From PNAI01 sp964575715 (GTDB lineage Bacteria; Pseudomonadota; Alphaproteobacteria; Rhizobiales; Xanthobacteraceae): a stretch of 29,085 nt of DNA. The translations under genes were made by a program, and so were the position numbers. The stretch covers positions 1-29,085 of the forward strand of contig CAZNSG010000163.1 of the NCBI GenBank assembly GCA_964575715.1. Direction: 5' to 3'. Under the pieces are notes generated by a model. It was not told where the DNA came from. It ran no database searches and was given only the letters and a program-made list of their open reading frames with translations. Positions 15,364 through 26,441 of the stretch are shown one piece after another (within the stretch, counting starts at the first letter, position 1; the number at the start of each line of letters is the position of its first letter).

Positions 15364-16836
15364 TCACCGCCTTACGTGTATGACCGCGATGTCATCCGCA
15401 TAGAGCCGGCGCCAGCGCGGCGAGTGATCGAAGTAGTACGTTACCGTTGTGTCGAGTCTCAACAGCGTCCATGTTACATTGTAAGTGTCGGCCATCTCGT
15501 CGAGCTTCGCTAGATTTTGAATATTCCGTGCCTCAAAATAGTCGTTGGCAAACCTTCTTCCGAACGGCAACACTCGGCCATCGATGAAGGTCTTGATGCC
15601 GCGAAATATCAAATATCCGCCGAAATTATAGTCGTTTAGAACCGGTCCGCTGATGTTTTGCTGCAAAAAATAATCGACGGCCGCTTTCGGGCTGACCGAT
15701 GGCGAATAATTTATGACCGGCCGCACGCGCGGGTACGCCGCACCGAGCGCAACGATGATGATAATAGTCCCCGCGACGCCGATGATGGCCGGGAGCGATC
15801 CAGGTTTGCGCGCACCGAATAATGGCCATGAGTCCACCGTGGGCCGAAGAAAAGCAAACTGAGATTGCAGGGAGCTCGCCAGCAGGAATGGCCATGACAA
15901 GGCAACCATCGGTAAGCCGCGGACGTGCTTCAATCCAAAATGAAGAATTCCGAGCACCAGCAACGCGCGCGGGAAGCCAATCTTCACCCCGAAGATCAAT
16001 GCCAGCGCCAATAGCATAAGCAAAATGGCTTCGTGAGCGTAGTCGTCGCCGGCATTCAACGGCCGCCACTCGCCAATATTTTGCAAGATGGGCCCAAGAT
16101 TCAAGACGTTATAGGTCTCCAACATGCCGTGATAGCCGATGGGCGTAATGCATCCAGCCGCGAGTGCACTAAACCAAAATAGCAGCCACGCAGTTACAAC
16201 TCGCCGGCGAATAGCGGCGTGAGCGCGAACGGCAGCTTCGAACCCGAAACCGGCTGCAAAGACGAGGCCAAGCGTAAATGCGCCATGCAAATTTGCCCAT
16301 AGCGTCATGAGCGGCAGAAGCCAAAGACTAGGCCGCCGGTTCTCATCGCAGGCTGTAGCGAGACTATAAACCCAGATCACGACGATTGGATAAGACAACA
16401 GGTGAGGACGTGCCATAAAATGAATGCTGGCAAACAAAAAGCTAACGGTGGTGACGCCCAGCGCAATCGTTGCCCGCAGCTTGCGCGCCAAAAGGAAAAA
16501 CATCAGCGCAAAGGTCAGTGCTAGGACCAGCGCAGTTGTCAAGATGACTCCATGCCATCCCATGAGTTCGTAGGAAAAAAACAAGATGATCTGAGAGAGC
16601 CACTCCATATTTGTCCACGGCTGCCCAAAAATCGTGTGTGAAAAAATATCGAATCTGGGGAATTTATGTTCAAGCCAAATCCATCGCCCGGTTTCGATAT
16701 GCCAATAAGTATCAGGGTCTTGCAAAAAGCGTTCATGGAAAACAAAAACAGAAAGCGCAAACAGGGATATTCCATAAATCAGCGCGATCAAATCCGTCGG
16801 AAAAATAAGATCGTTTTTTTTGTTTTGGTGTTGCAT
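15364..16836 (-). CDS. polytopic membrane protein, possibly GT-C-like
   Basis: A 490-residue protein with about ten hydrophobic segments. After the first helix comes an acidic and aromatic loop, DPDTYWHIETGRWIWLEHKF (about 41-60), followed by FDIFSHTIFGQPWTNMEWLS. The placement of Asp-rich and His/Trp residues after the first helix recalls GT-C glycosyltransferases and a widespread uncharacterised family with a DxWWHLxxG...PWxxxEWLaE signature. The C-terminal soluble part (about 385-490) contains NDYNFGGYLIFRGIKTFIDG. A role in transferring lipid-linked sugars is inferred from architecture and from the nearby sugar genes; no activity can be assigned. It starts with ATG and diverges from pcm. 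Confidence 0.75.
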   Translation of the reverse strand: MQHQNKKNDLIFPTDLIALIYGISLFALSVFVFHERFLQDPDTYWHIETGRWIWLEHKFPRFDIFSHTIFGQPWTNMEWLSQIILFFSYELMGWHGVILTTALVLALTFALMFFLLARKLRATIALGVTTVSFLFASIHFMARPHLLSYPIVVIWVYSLATACDENRRPSLWLLPLMTLWANLHGAFTLGLVFAAGFGFEAAVRAHAAIRRRVVTAWLLFWFSALAAGCITPIGYHGMLETYNVLNLGPILQNIGEWRPLNAGDDYAHEAILLMLLALALIFGVKIGFPRALLVLGILHFGLKHVRGLPMVALSWPFLLASSLQSQFAFLRPTVDSWPLFGARKPGSLPAIIGVAGTIIIIVALGAAYPRVRPVINYSPSVSPKAAVDYFLQQNISGPVLNDYNFGGYLIFRGIKTFIDGRVLPFGRRFANDYFEARNIQNLAKLDEMADTYNVTWTLLRLDTTVTYYFDHSPRWRRLYADDIAVIHVRR

Positions 16837-16926
16837 AATATCAATTGCGAGGTAAGGCGATCGAGACGAAAGCTAGTAGGTCGCACGCAGTCGAAACCAA
16901 ACGAATCAGGCTGCAAATAAAAATGT

Positions 16927-16963
16927 ACCGGATGACGGCTGCATCCGGTAGCTTGCCTTTTTT
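16927..16963 (+). terminator. hairpin with trailing T-run upstream of pcm
   Basis: ACCGGATG and CATCCGGT form a perfect 8-bp stem around a seven-base loop, with six T residues starting nine bases after the stem. It lies in the leader of pcm, downstream of any promoter shared with the divergent membrane gene. The spacing to the T-run is longer than in a classical intrinsic terminator, so it may be an attenuator or only a leader hairpin. Confidence 0.35.
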
Positions 16964-17015
16964 CATTGCTTGCGGCAAAAGTCGTCGATTCCAGCGAGCG
17001 TCGCGGGGAACGAAG

Positions 17016-17681
17016 ATGCCCGATTTTGCTGCCTTGCGCCGGACGATGGTCGATGGCCAGGTCCGTACCAGCGACGTCACTGATCCACGCTTGCTTGCGG
17101 CCATGCTCGCTCTGCCGCGCGAGCGTTTTGTGCCTCGTGAAAAGGCGGAGCTCGCCTATCACGATCTCGATATTTCGGTGAGCGCCGCCGGCCGGCCGGT
17201 GCGCCGGCTGCTCAAGCCCATGGTCCTTGCCAAACTTGTCCAGGCGGCAGACATCGAGGCAACCGACCATGTGCTCGATATTGGCTGCGCCACCGGTTAC
17301 TCATCGGCGCTGCTGGGGCGGCTGGCCGGATCGGTGAATGCGCTCGAGGAGGACGCAACGCTCGCCGCATTCGCAACAAAGACGCTTGCCGCGCTCGGCG
17401 CCGCGAATGTGACGGTCGTGACCGGGGCCCTCAACGCGGGCTGGCCGGCTGGCGGCCCCTACGACGTCATTTTGCTCGAGGGAGCAGGCGAGGTGATCCC
17501 GCACGGGTTGCGCGGACAATTAAAGGAAGGCGGTCGGCTCCTCTGCGTGATCGGGCGCGGACCTGCGAGTCGGGCCATGCTTTTTCGCTCGCTCGAAGGC
17601 GAGCTCAGCGGCAGACCGCTCTTTGATGCCGCTGCCCCTCTTTTGCCTGGTTTTGCCAAGACCCCGGAATTTGTCTTCTAG
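17016..17681 (+). CDS. pcm: protein-L-isoaspartate O-methyltransferase
   Basis: A 221-residue Pcm-family methyltransferase, which in characterised members methylates isoaspartyl residues of damaged proteins in the cytoplasm. The family N-terminus is seen as RRTMVDGQVRTSDVTDPRLL and PRERFVP, followed by the SAM site DHVLDIGCATGYSSALLGRL (about 84-103) and the acidic VNALEED. This is the alphaproteobacterial form, next to tolC. The start is ATG 17016 behind GGGGAACG; the frame is open further upstream through a hairpin but without family similarity. The catalytic role is taken from the family; this subgroup is divergent and activity is not assured. Confidence 0.87.
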   Translation: MPDFAALRRTMVDGQVRTSDVTDPRLLAAMLALPRERFVPREKAELAYHDLDISVSAAGRPVRRLLKPMVLAKLVQAADIEATDHVLDIGCATGYSSALLGRLAGSVNALEEDATLAAFATKTLAALGAANVTVVTGALNAGWPAGGPYDVILLEGAGEVIPHGLRGQLKEGGRLLCVIGRGPASRAMLFRSLEGELSGRPLFDAAAPLLPGFAKTPEFVF

Positions 17682-17903
17682 TTTCAATGAAGTGCAGACG
17701 GTACGTGCTGATATTTGCCCACTGTGGCGCTGGGGCAGCAGCGATCCATTTCATGCACAATCTGCCGTTACCGGGGGTTACAAGGCGACGTTGAGCCGCG
17801 TATTATTGACTAACTAGGTTTGTGCGTATCTCTAAGGGCGCCGATGAGCACTTGAAACGTGCACAGCGGGAGCGGGCGAGTATGCGTTGGTGGAGTAGTT
17901 GGA

Positions 17904-19331
17904 ATGCCGAGCGTATGGCGTCGGGCACGTGTATTGGGGGCAAGCATATTAACGGGAGGAGCAGTTCTCCTGCTCGTTGACGCAATAATGCCGGTGTCTG
18001 CGGCGGCCGAAACCCTGCAATGGGCGCTTGTCCAGTCCTACCAGAACAACCCTCAAATCAACGCGCAGCGCGCCGCGGTACGTGTCGCCGACGAGAACGT
18101 GCCGCAGGCGCTTTCCGGCTATCGCCCGCGGATTTCGTTGAGCGGCAGCGCGAGTGAGCAATATCTGGACACCTATTCGAAAACCGGTACCACGCCACCG
18201 TATTCCAGCACATACGGCAATACGGCCGTTACCAGTTACGGCCTCACCAGCACACAGACGCTGCTCAACGGTTTTCAGACCGCCAACCGCACGCGCCAAG
18301 CGGAGAGCCAAGTTTCCGCCGCGCGTGAATCACTGCGCCTGACCGAGCATATAATCCTGCTGGCGGCCGTAACCGCCTACATGAATCTGATACGCGACGC
18401 CGCGATCCTCGAATTGCAGCGCCGCAACGTCGAGGTGCTGGCCGAGCAGCTGCGCCAGACGCGCGACCGTTTCAATGTTGGCGAAGTCACGCGGACCGAC
18501 GTTGCCCAGGCCGAATCGCGGCTAGCGGGGGGACGCGCCGCGGTCGGCACCGCCGAATCCAATTACGTGACGTCGCGCGCTGCTTACCGGCAAATCATCG
18601 GCGTTGAAGCGGGCAAGCTTGCGCCGGCTTCCCCCGTCGATCGGCTCTCTCCCCGTTCGCTGGCGCCGGCGGTGGCTGAGGCGCGCACGCAGCATCCATC
18701 GGTGACCGTCGCGATGTACAACGTCGATGCGGCGACCTTGCAGGTCAAGATTGCCGAAGGCGCGCTTTACCCAACGCTGACATTGCAAACCGCTGCGCAG
18801 CAGACCCACGGCTCCACCGGGAGCCAGAGTACATTGCGCTCGTCGGCCGCAAGCGTGACCGGCCAGCTCTCAGTCCCGCTTTATCAAGGCGGGTCCGAGT
18901 ACGCGACCATCCGCCAGTCCAAGGAAACTCTCAGCCAGCGCCGCCTCGACCTCGACACCTCCCGTGAGCAGGCCCAGCAGACCGTGGTGCAGTCCTGGGG
19001 CCAACTTGAGGCAGCCAAGGCCCAGATCCAGGCCACGGAAGCCCAGGTTGCGGCCTCCGAGATCGCGCTCAACGGCGTGCGCGAGGAGGCGCGCGTGGGC
19101 CAGCGCACCACGATCGACGTACTCAATGCCCAGCAGGAACTCGTCTCTGCCCGGGTGTCGCTGGTGACCGCCCAGCGCGACCGCGTGGTCGCCTCATTCA
19201 CGCTGCTTGCCGCGGTCGGGCGGCTCTCGGTCCCGGTGCTGGGGCTCAAAGTGCCGGCCTACGATCCAATGGTGCATTACCAGCAGGTTCGCGACAGTTG
19301 GATCGGGGTCCGTACGCCGGACGGCAAGTGA
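17904..19331 (+). CDS. tolC: TolC-family outer-membrane efflux/secretion protein
   Basis: A 475-residue TolC-family protein forming the trimeric outer-membrane duct for type I secretion and RND or ABC efflux. A signal peptide (about 1-34, ending near VSAAAE) precedes two OEP repeats. The first begins ALVQSYQNNPQINAQRAAVR and contains RDRFNVGEVTRTDVAQAESR; the second contains VAMYNVDAATLQVKIAEGAL and REEARVGQRTTIDVLNAQQE, the typical duplicated coiled-coil signatures. The AYMNLIRD and LPLYQGG-like (SVPLYQGGSEYATIRQ) stretches are also typical. Start: ATG 17904, with GGAG upstream. Its place between pcm and popZ is conserved in Rhizobiales. Confidence 0.93.
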   Translation: MPSVWRRARVLGASILTGGAVLLLVDAIMPVSAAAETLQWALVQSYQNNPQINAQRAAVRVADENVPQALSGYRPRISLSGSASEQYLDTYSKTGTTPPYSSTYGNTAVTSYGLTSTQTLLNGFQTANRTRQAESQVSAARESLRLTEHIILLAAVTAYMNLIRDAAILELQRRNVEVLAEQLRQTRDRFNVGEVTRTDVAQAESRLAGGRAAVGTAESNYVTSRAAYRQIIGVEAGKLAPASPVDRLSPRSLAPAVAEARTQHPSVTVAMYNVDAATLQVKIAEGALYPTLTLQTAAQQTHGSTGSQSTLRSSAASVTGQLSVPLYQGGSEYATIRQSKETLSQRRLDLDTSREQAQQTVVQSWGQLEAAKAQIQATEAQVAASEIALNGVREEARVGQRTTIDVLNAQQELVSARVSLVTAQRDRVVASFTLLAAVGRLSVPVLGLKVPAYDPMVHYQQVRDSWIGVRTPDGK

Positions 19332-19650
19332 ATCGCTTGCTCTGAGCGCAGAATCGGCGCAGATGGGTCCCTGCCTATCCACATATTTTGACATATCCTC
19401 ACATATGCTTTTGGCGTCCGCCTGCCGCCATGCCATACTGGAATGACGACTGGAATCGCTCCTGAATAGCTCTCGGCGGCTGGAGTTTGCGTAGGGCGAC
19501 CAAGTGTAGGCCTAGAACTCGTGATTGTTTGAACGTCGCTGTGCATGGGCGTACCTCCATGGTCACAAACTTGGTAGCGCGTGATGTAAGCCTCGCGAGG
19601 ATTTGGTTACCAGGACTTCGCTGCAAAGAATTGGCTACGAGGAATCGGCA
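19332..19650. other. intergenic region tolC-popZ
   Basis: About 319 bases with no supported gene. Near its left end are three ACATAT hexamers at exact 10-base steps (listed separately). The right end holds a GAGGAA ribosome-binding site for popZ. No strong terminator follows tolC. Confidence 0.5.
19381..19406. promoter_or_regulatory. three helically phased ACATAT repeats
   Basis: ACATAT starts at 19381, 19391 and 19401, one helical turn apart. Such phasing would put three binding half-sites on one face of the DNA. The tract also contains TTGACA (19389-19394). It is 245 bases before popZ, so a link to popZ control is only a possibility. Confidence 0.35.
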
Positions 19651-20331
19651 ATGACGCAAGCGGCAAAAGCACAAGAACCGTCAATGGAGGAAATCCTCGC
19701 CTCAATTCGTCGAATTATCGCCGACGATGATACCAAACCGTCGGCTGCTGCTCAGCCCGCGCCACCACCGCCGGAACCGCCTCCGGCCCCTCCGCCCCGT
19801 CAGGCGGCACCGCCACCACCTCCCGCACCGGTGCACGCTGAACCGGAGCAAGTCCTCAAGCAGGACGAAGCCGAAGTCATGCTGGAGGACGACGGGCGGG
19901 TGGAACCGACAACCCTTGCCAGCGAGCCGGCGGATGTTCTCGACCTCACCGAATCCATGGTCGCGCAGGCGCCTCCAACGGCCGCGCCGGCCGCTGCCAG
20001 CTTCCAAAACATCAACGGCGAGCCCGATGTTGTTTTCCGCGATATCGAGCCCACCCAGGATCTGGCGAGGGCAATTCCCGAGCCGCCCCGACCGTTTCCA
20101 GAATTTGCGCCCGAACGGCCGCTGCTATCGAGCACGACCAGGTCGGCGGTGGATTCCGCATTCAACTCGCTCGCCCATACCGTGCTGGTGCAGAATGCCC
20201 GCACGCTCGAGGACCTCGTGCGCGAAATGCTCCGCCCGATGCTCAAGAACTGGCTCGACGACAATCTGCCGGGCATTGTCGAGCGGCTGGTCAGGACCGA
20301 GATCGACCGCGTTTCCCGCGGCCGCAACTGA
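19651..20331 (+). CDS. popZ: PopZ-type polar organizing protein (DUF2497)
   Basis: A 226-residue PopZ/DUF2497 protein. PopZ builds polar condensates that anchor the centromere-ParB complex and recruit cell-cycle regulators in alphaproteobacteria. The N-terminal binding helix is diagnostic: EPSMEEILASIRRIIADDD (9-27). A long Pro/Ala/Glu-rich disordered middle follows (about 30-130), with runs such as PAPPPPEPPPAPPP. The C-terminal oligomerisation region reads LEDLVREMLRPMLKNWLDDN, then LPGIVERLVRTEIDRVSRG. This layout matches PopZ. Start: ATG 19651 with GAGGAA nine bases upstream. It lies between tolC and valS, a common Rhizobiales order. Confidence 0.92.
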   Translation: MTQAAKAQEPSMEEILASIRRIIADDDTKPSAAAQPAPPPPEPPPAPPPRQAAPPPPPAPVHAEPEQVLKQDEAEVMLEDDGRVEPTTLASEPADVLDLTESMVAQAPPTAAPAAASFQNINGEPDVVFRDIEPTQDLARAIPEPPRPFPEFAPERPLLSSTTRSAVDSAFNSLAHTVLVQNARTLEDLVREMLRPMLKNWLDDNLPGIVERLVRTEIDRVSRGRN

Positions 20332-20639
20332 TCTTCAATTTAGTATTGCTTGCGGCGGCACCACGCCAGGATCGGCCGCATCATGACGCTGACCGCGAAT
20401 AGCAACTGCGCGCCGCGCGTTCGACGATCGGTCCCGCGACAGTCACACCGATCACCCAGGTAATACACCGAAGCAAAGATTGCGACCGCGATACCGCGCG
20501 CGTGCGGCATCGGTGCGGGGCAGGGGGCACGTCGAAATCCGGGGCAGGGGCCGCAATCGCACGAACCGTTGACAGGCCCGAGCGTGCGGGGCTTTGTACC
20601 GCGCGATCCGATGCAAGCAGCATGCCCCAGAAAACGCCA
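20332..20639. other. intergenic region popZ-valS
   Basis: About 308 GC-rich bases without a supported gene. Short frames on the minus strand are low-complexity Arg/Ala/Cys-rich and look like shadow reading. The valS frame is open upstream to 20502, but that part has no synthetase similarity. No T-box is expected in this phylum and none is seen. Confidence 0.5.
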
Positions 20640-23594
<2,955 letters not shown>

Positions 23595-23598
23595 TCCG

Positions 23599-24348
23599 AT
23601 GCGCCCGCTCGCCAAGTGGATTGGCTGGGGCTTGCTGGGCGGCATCATCGTCCTACTGGCGGCGGCCGTTCTCACCACGCGTCCCGGAGATGCCGCACTC
23701 TGGCCGCCTCCTGCCGGCAGCGCCGCGGCGGAAATTCATGTGGTCAATCACGCTTATCACTCTGGCATTATTGTCATGCGCGCTGCCACTGCCGAACTTG
23801 CGAGCCGGCAGGGCAACCACGCGCTGCTTGCCGTTACGCAGCGATTTGCGACGTATCAATGGCTTGAAATCGGCTGGGGCGACGAAGAATTCTATCGTTC
23901 GGTGCCCGATTTATCGTCGCTGAAGTTCGCCCATGCCGCGCGCGCCTTGTTCTGGCCGGGCAATCCGTCGGTGGTGCACGTGGTTGGCTTGAAAGATCCC
24001 CCGCGCATGTCATTTCCAAATAACGAAATCGTGCGGATCAATCTCAGCGCAAACGGCTTTGCGCACATGCTCGAACGACTCGATGCCAGTATCGCCCGCA
24101 CGGGGGAGGGCGGCACGCCGGAAGACCTGGGCATCGGGTTGTATGGGCCGAGCAAGTTCTTTCGCGGCGTGGAGACGTTCAATATCTTCAATGTCTGCAA
24201 TCATTGGGTTGCACGACTGTTGTCCGCGGCCGGTGTGCCGACGGCGCCGGTGCTCGCGACACTGCCACAGGGGCTGCTGCTTGACCTCAAATGGCGGGCT
24301 GGCCTCGTCCCGCTGCCGCGCATGCCTGCTGATGGCAGCAAGCCGTGA
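23599..24348 (+). CDS. DUF2459 (TIGR02117-like) protein
   Basis: A 249-residue protein of the DUF2459/TIGR02117 family, whose function is not established. An N-terminal membrane anchor or uncleaved signal (about 7-27) is followed by the family landmarks NHAYHSGIIV (about 50-59), WLEIGWGDEEFYRSVPDL (about 90-107), ALFWPGNPSVVHVVGL, and NIFNVCNHWVARLLSAAGVP near the C-terminus. Conserved His and Cys residues in HAYH and NVCNHW hint at a hydrolase-like or metal site, but that is my inference. It begins four bases after the valS stop and overlaps the next gene by four bases, so it belongs to a valS-led transcription unit. Confidence 0.82.
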   Translation: MRPLAKWIGWGLLGGIIVLLAAAVLTTRPGDAALWPPPAGSAAAEIHVVNHAYHSGIIVMRAATAELASRQGNHALLAVTQRFATYQWLEIGWGDEEFYRSVPDLSSLKFAHAARALFWPGNPSVVHVVGLKDPPRMSFPNNEIVRINLSANGFAHMLERLDASIARTGEGGTPEDLGIGLYGPSKFFRGVETFNIFNVCNHWVARLLSAAGVPTAPVLATLPQGLLLDLKWRAGLVPLPRMPADGSKP

Positions 24349-25067
24349 ACATCTTTCTTGCCGGCGCTTCGGGTGTCGTCGGCCGCCGCCTGGTGCCGCT
24401 CTTGCGCGACTCAGGCCACATGGTCACCGGCACGACACGTTTTCCCGAAAAGGCCGTTGCCCTTGAGACGCTCGGGGCGAAAGGCGTCGTGGTTGACGTG
24501 TACGATGCGCGCGCCCTGTTGAAAGCGATGTATGCCGCGAACCCCGACGTGGTGATCCATCAGTTGACCGATCTGCCCGACACCGTCGACCCGCAGACCT
24601 ACCCTGCCGCACTCGCGCGCAACTCGCGCCTGCGCATCGAAGGCACACGCAATCTCGTCGCGGCTGCCCACATGACTGGAGCGCGGCGCATGATCGCGCA
24701 GAGCGTCGCCTTCGCTTATGCGCCGGGCGGCGAGCCACATGGGGAGGGCGCTCCGCTCGACCGCGCTGCCGAGGGCACGCGCCGCGCACTGGTCGAGGGC
24801 GTGCTGGCGCTCGAACATGCCGTCACCGGCGCGCGCGGCATCGACGGCATCGTGCTGCGCTACGGCTATTTCTACGGCCCGGGCACCTGGGACGAGGCGC
24901 CGACCCGCCGGCCGCCCATTTACATCGATGCCGCCGCCCACGCCGCCCTGCTTGCAGTCACCCGCGGGATCCCCGGCATCTACAATGTCGCCGAGGCGGA
25001 CGGCGCGGTATCGATCGACAAGGCCAAGCATGAGCTGGGCTTCGATCCGGCATTTCGAATGAAATAA
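24345..25067 (+). CDS. NAD(P)-binding SDR-like protein, atypical
   Basis: A 240-residue protein with an N-terminal Rossmann fold: FLAGASGVVGRRLVPLL (4-20), then DVVIHQLTDLPD and RMIAQSVAFAYAP. The middle matches the NAD(P)-dependent epimerase group with LALEHAV and IVLRYGYFYGPGTW. No clear YxxxK catalytic pair is visible; the Tyr of FAYAPG is not followed by a Lys, so it may be an atypical SDR, with a binding rather than a classical reductase role. It is shorter than most relatives of this group, with a brief substrate domain. The GTG start overlaps the preceding stop (GTGA), a sign of coupling. Substrate unknown. Confidence 0.75.
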   Translation: MNIFLAGASGVVGRRLVPLLRDSGHMVTGTTRFPEKAVALETLGAKGVVVDVYDARALLKAMYAANPDVVIHQLTDLPDTVDPQTYPAALARNSRLRIEGTRNLVAAAHMTGARRMIAQSVAFAYAPGGEPHGEGAPLDRAAEGTRRALVEGVLALEHAVTGARGIDGIVLRYGYFYGPGTWDEAPTRRPPIYIDAAAHAALLAVTRGIPGIYNVAEADGAVSIDKAKHELGFDPAFRMK

Positions 25068-25093
25068 GAAGTAATATGACAGTCTGATTGCAT

Positions 25094-25110
25094 GGAGGAA
25101 CCCGGCTTTG
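25094..25110 (+). promoter_or_regulatory. GGAGG ribosome-binding site selecting a TTG start
   Basis: GGAGG (25094-25098) lies nine bases before TTG 25108. The nearby ATG at 25092 is in another frame and overlaps the site, so it is not the start. The rare TTG start is therefore well supported. Confidence 0.6.
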
Positions 25111-26058
25111 CTCGATCTCAATAACCGGCCCGGCGGGCCCAATCTGATCGTGACGGCCAAGACCGCGCACAAGGTGCATTTTCTCGATGCCGCCACGCTC
25201 ACGATATCCACTACGCTCGACATGCCGGGCTCCACACACGAGATGGCGCTCGCGGCGGACGGCCGCACCGCCTACGCCTCGATTTATGGCGACGGCATAT
25301 TCGGAAAAAATATCAACCCGGACCGCCGCATTGCGGTGATCGATCTGCCGTCGAAGTCGCTCACGCGCACCATCGATCTTGGCGGCGTGTACGCTCCCCA
25401 CGGCGTGATGCTGGACGCGCAAGGCGTGCTGTGGTGCACGGGCGAGCTCGACCGATCGGTATTCGCGCTTGATCTTTCGACTGGCAAGGCGGAGCGGATC
25501 GAGGTCGGCACCGCCCATTGGCTCGTCATCAGTCACAAGTTCGATAAGGTCTTCGTCTCCATCAAACGCGACGAGCTCGTGGTCGTCGACCGCGTCCGTC
25601 GCGCCGTGACCGGTCGCATCAAGCTGCCGCATGTGGTTGAGGGGATTGCCATCGCGCCCGACGGCAAGACGCTCTACGCATGCGCACAGAGCGCGGCCGA
25701 ATTTTATGCCATCGATGCCAAGAACCACGTATTGTGCCAAACGATCGCGATCGACGGCGCCAATGGCGCGCTGCGCCAGATGCGGCGCGTGCGCGTCTCG
25801 CCGGACAATAAATATGTCGTCGTGTCCTCGCATGTGGATTGTCACGCCGCGATCTACGATGCCGCGCACCTCAAACTGCTCGCAACCTTTCCGACCAGGA
25901 AGGCGCCCATGGGCTTCGGCTTCGCGGCCGACGGCAAGCACGCCTATCTGTGCTGCCACGACGACGCTTTGGTGTGCGAGTTCGATCTGGCGAGCGGGCG
26001 CCTTACGCGCAATTTCGCCACCGCCGCCGGCTGCGAGTTCATCGTGGCGTATCGCTGA
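25108..26058 (+). CDS. YVTN/YncE-like beta-propeller protein
   Basis: A 316-residue seven-bladed beta-propeller-type protein. Repeating blades are seen as alternating short strands with DG/PDGKTLYA turns: LAADGRTAYASIYGDG, VMLDAQGVLWCTGELDRSVF, IAIAPDGKTLYACAQSAAEF, VSPDNKYVVVSSHVD, FAADGKHAYLCCHDDA. This is the YVTN/YncE or SMP-30-like pattern. No signal peptide is seen, so it is probably cytoplasmic, unless an upstream start exists. Function is unknown; such proteins bind ligands or partners or act as lactonases, but no metal site can be identified. It starts at TTG, 40 bases after the SDR-like gene on the same strand. Confidence 0.72.
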   Translation: MLDLNNRPGGPNLIVTAKTAHKVHFLDAATLTISTTLDMPGSTHEMALAADGRTAYASIYGDGIFGKNINPDRRIAVIDLPSKSLTRTIDLGGVYAPHGVMLDAQGVLWCTGELDRSVFALDLSTGKAERIEVGTAHWLVISHKFDKVFVSIKRDELVVVDRVRRAVTGRIKLPHVVEGIAIAPDGKTLYACAQSAAEFYAIDAKNHVLCQTIAIDGANGALRQMRRVRVSPDNKYVVVSSHVDCHAAIYDAAHLKLLATFPTRKAPMGFGFAADGKHAYLCCHDDALVCEFDLASGRLTRNFATAAGCEFIVAYR

Positions 26059-26128
26059 CAGCAACTTTCTCAATTCGTCATACCAGGCTGCGCCGGTTCG
26101 CAATCGCAGGGCGTGCCGACAAATCCGG

Positions 26129-26156
26129 TTGACAAATTGAATTTAGAGGGTATAAT
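26129..26156 (+). promoter_or_regulatory. consensus sigma-70 promoter of vapBC
   Basis: TTGACA (26129-26134) and TATAAT (26151-26156) are both perfect consensus hexamers with a 16-base spacer. The vapB start is 30 bases beyond the -10. Perfect matches are unusual in this GC-rich DNA. Confidence 0.75.
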
Positions 26157-26186
26157 GGTATATAAATATGGTAGAAAGGTATACCT
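26149..26186. promoter_or_regulatory. putative VapB/VapBC operator
   Basis: GGTATA occurs three times (26149, 26157, 26178); the last lies in the palindrome AGGTATACCT (26177-26186) directly before the vapB ATG. The copies overlap the -10 and the initial transcribed region. Antitoxins of this type usually repress their own promoter at such sites; the assignment is inferred. Confidence 0.5.
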
Positions 26187-26441
26187 ATGGGTATGAACAT
26201 CAAAAACAAGGAAGCGCATAGACTGACGGCAGAGCTCGCCAATCTTACGGGCGAAAGCCTAACAATGGCCGTCACCGAAGCCGTTCGAGAGCGTCTGGAT
26301 CGCGTGCGTCGCGCGCGCGGGACCAACCTTGCCGATCGCCTCCTAACGATTGGAAAAGATTGCGCGACACATCTCAAGAAGCCATTCCGCACCATCGATC
26401 ACGGCAAGATGCTCTACGATGAGCGTGGACTGCCAAAATGA
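26187..26441 (+). CDS. vapB: VapB-type antitoxin (type II TA)
   Basis: An 84-residue antitoxin of the PSK/Rv0623-like VapB transcription-factor family. The N-terminus has the ribbon-helix-helix form MNIKNKEAHRLTAELANLTG (3-22) and ESLTMAVTEAVRERLDRVRR (23-42). The C-terminal tail, with HGKMLYDERGLPK, would neutralise the VapC active site. The stop overlaps the vapC start by four bases (ATGA). An alternative start is ATG 26193 (MNIKN). The promoter and repeat sites just upstream fit autoregulation. Confidence 0.92.
   Translation: MGMNIKNKEAHRLTAELANLTGESLTMAVTEAVRERLDRVRRARGTNLADRLLTIGKDCATHLKKPFRTIDHGKMLYDERGLPK

Noticed and set aside
24411..25268. 285-codon open frame on the minus strand
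   Set aside because: It is antisense to the SDR-like gene and crosses into the next gene; no family similarity.
24958..26103. 381-codon open frame on the minus strand
   Set aside because: It is antisense to the beta-propeller gene, whose repeats and ribosome-binding site are convincing.
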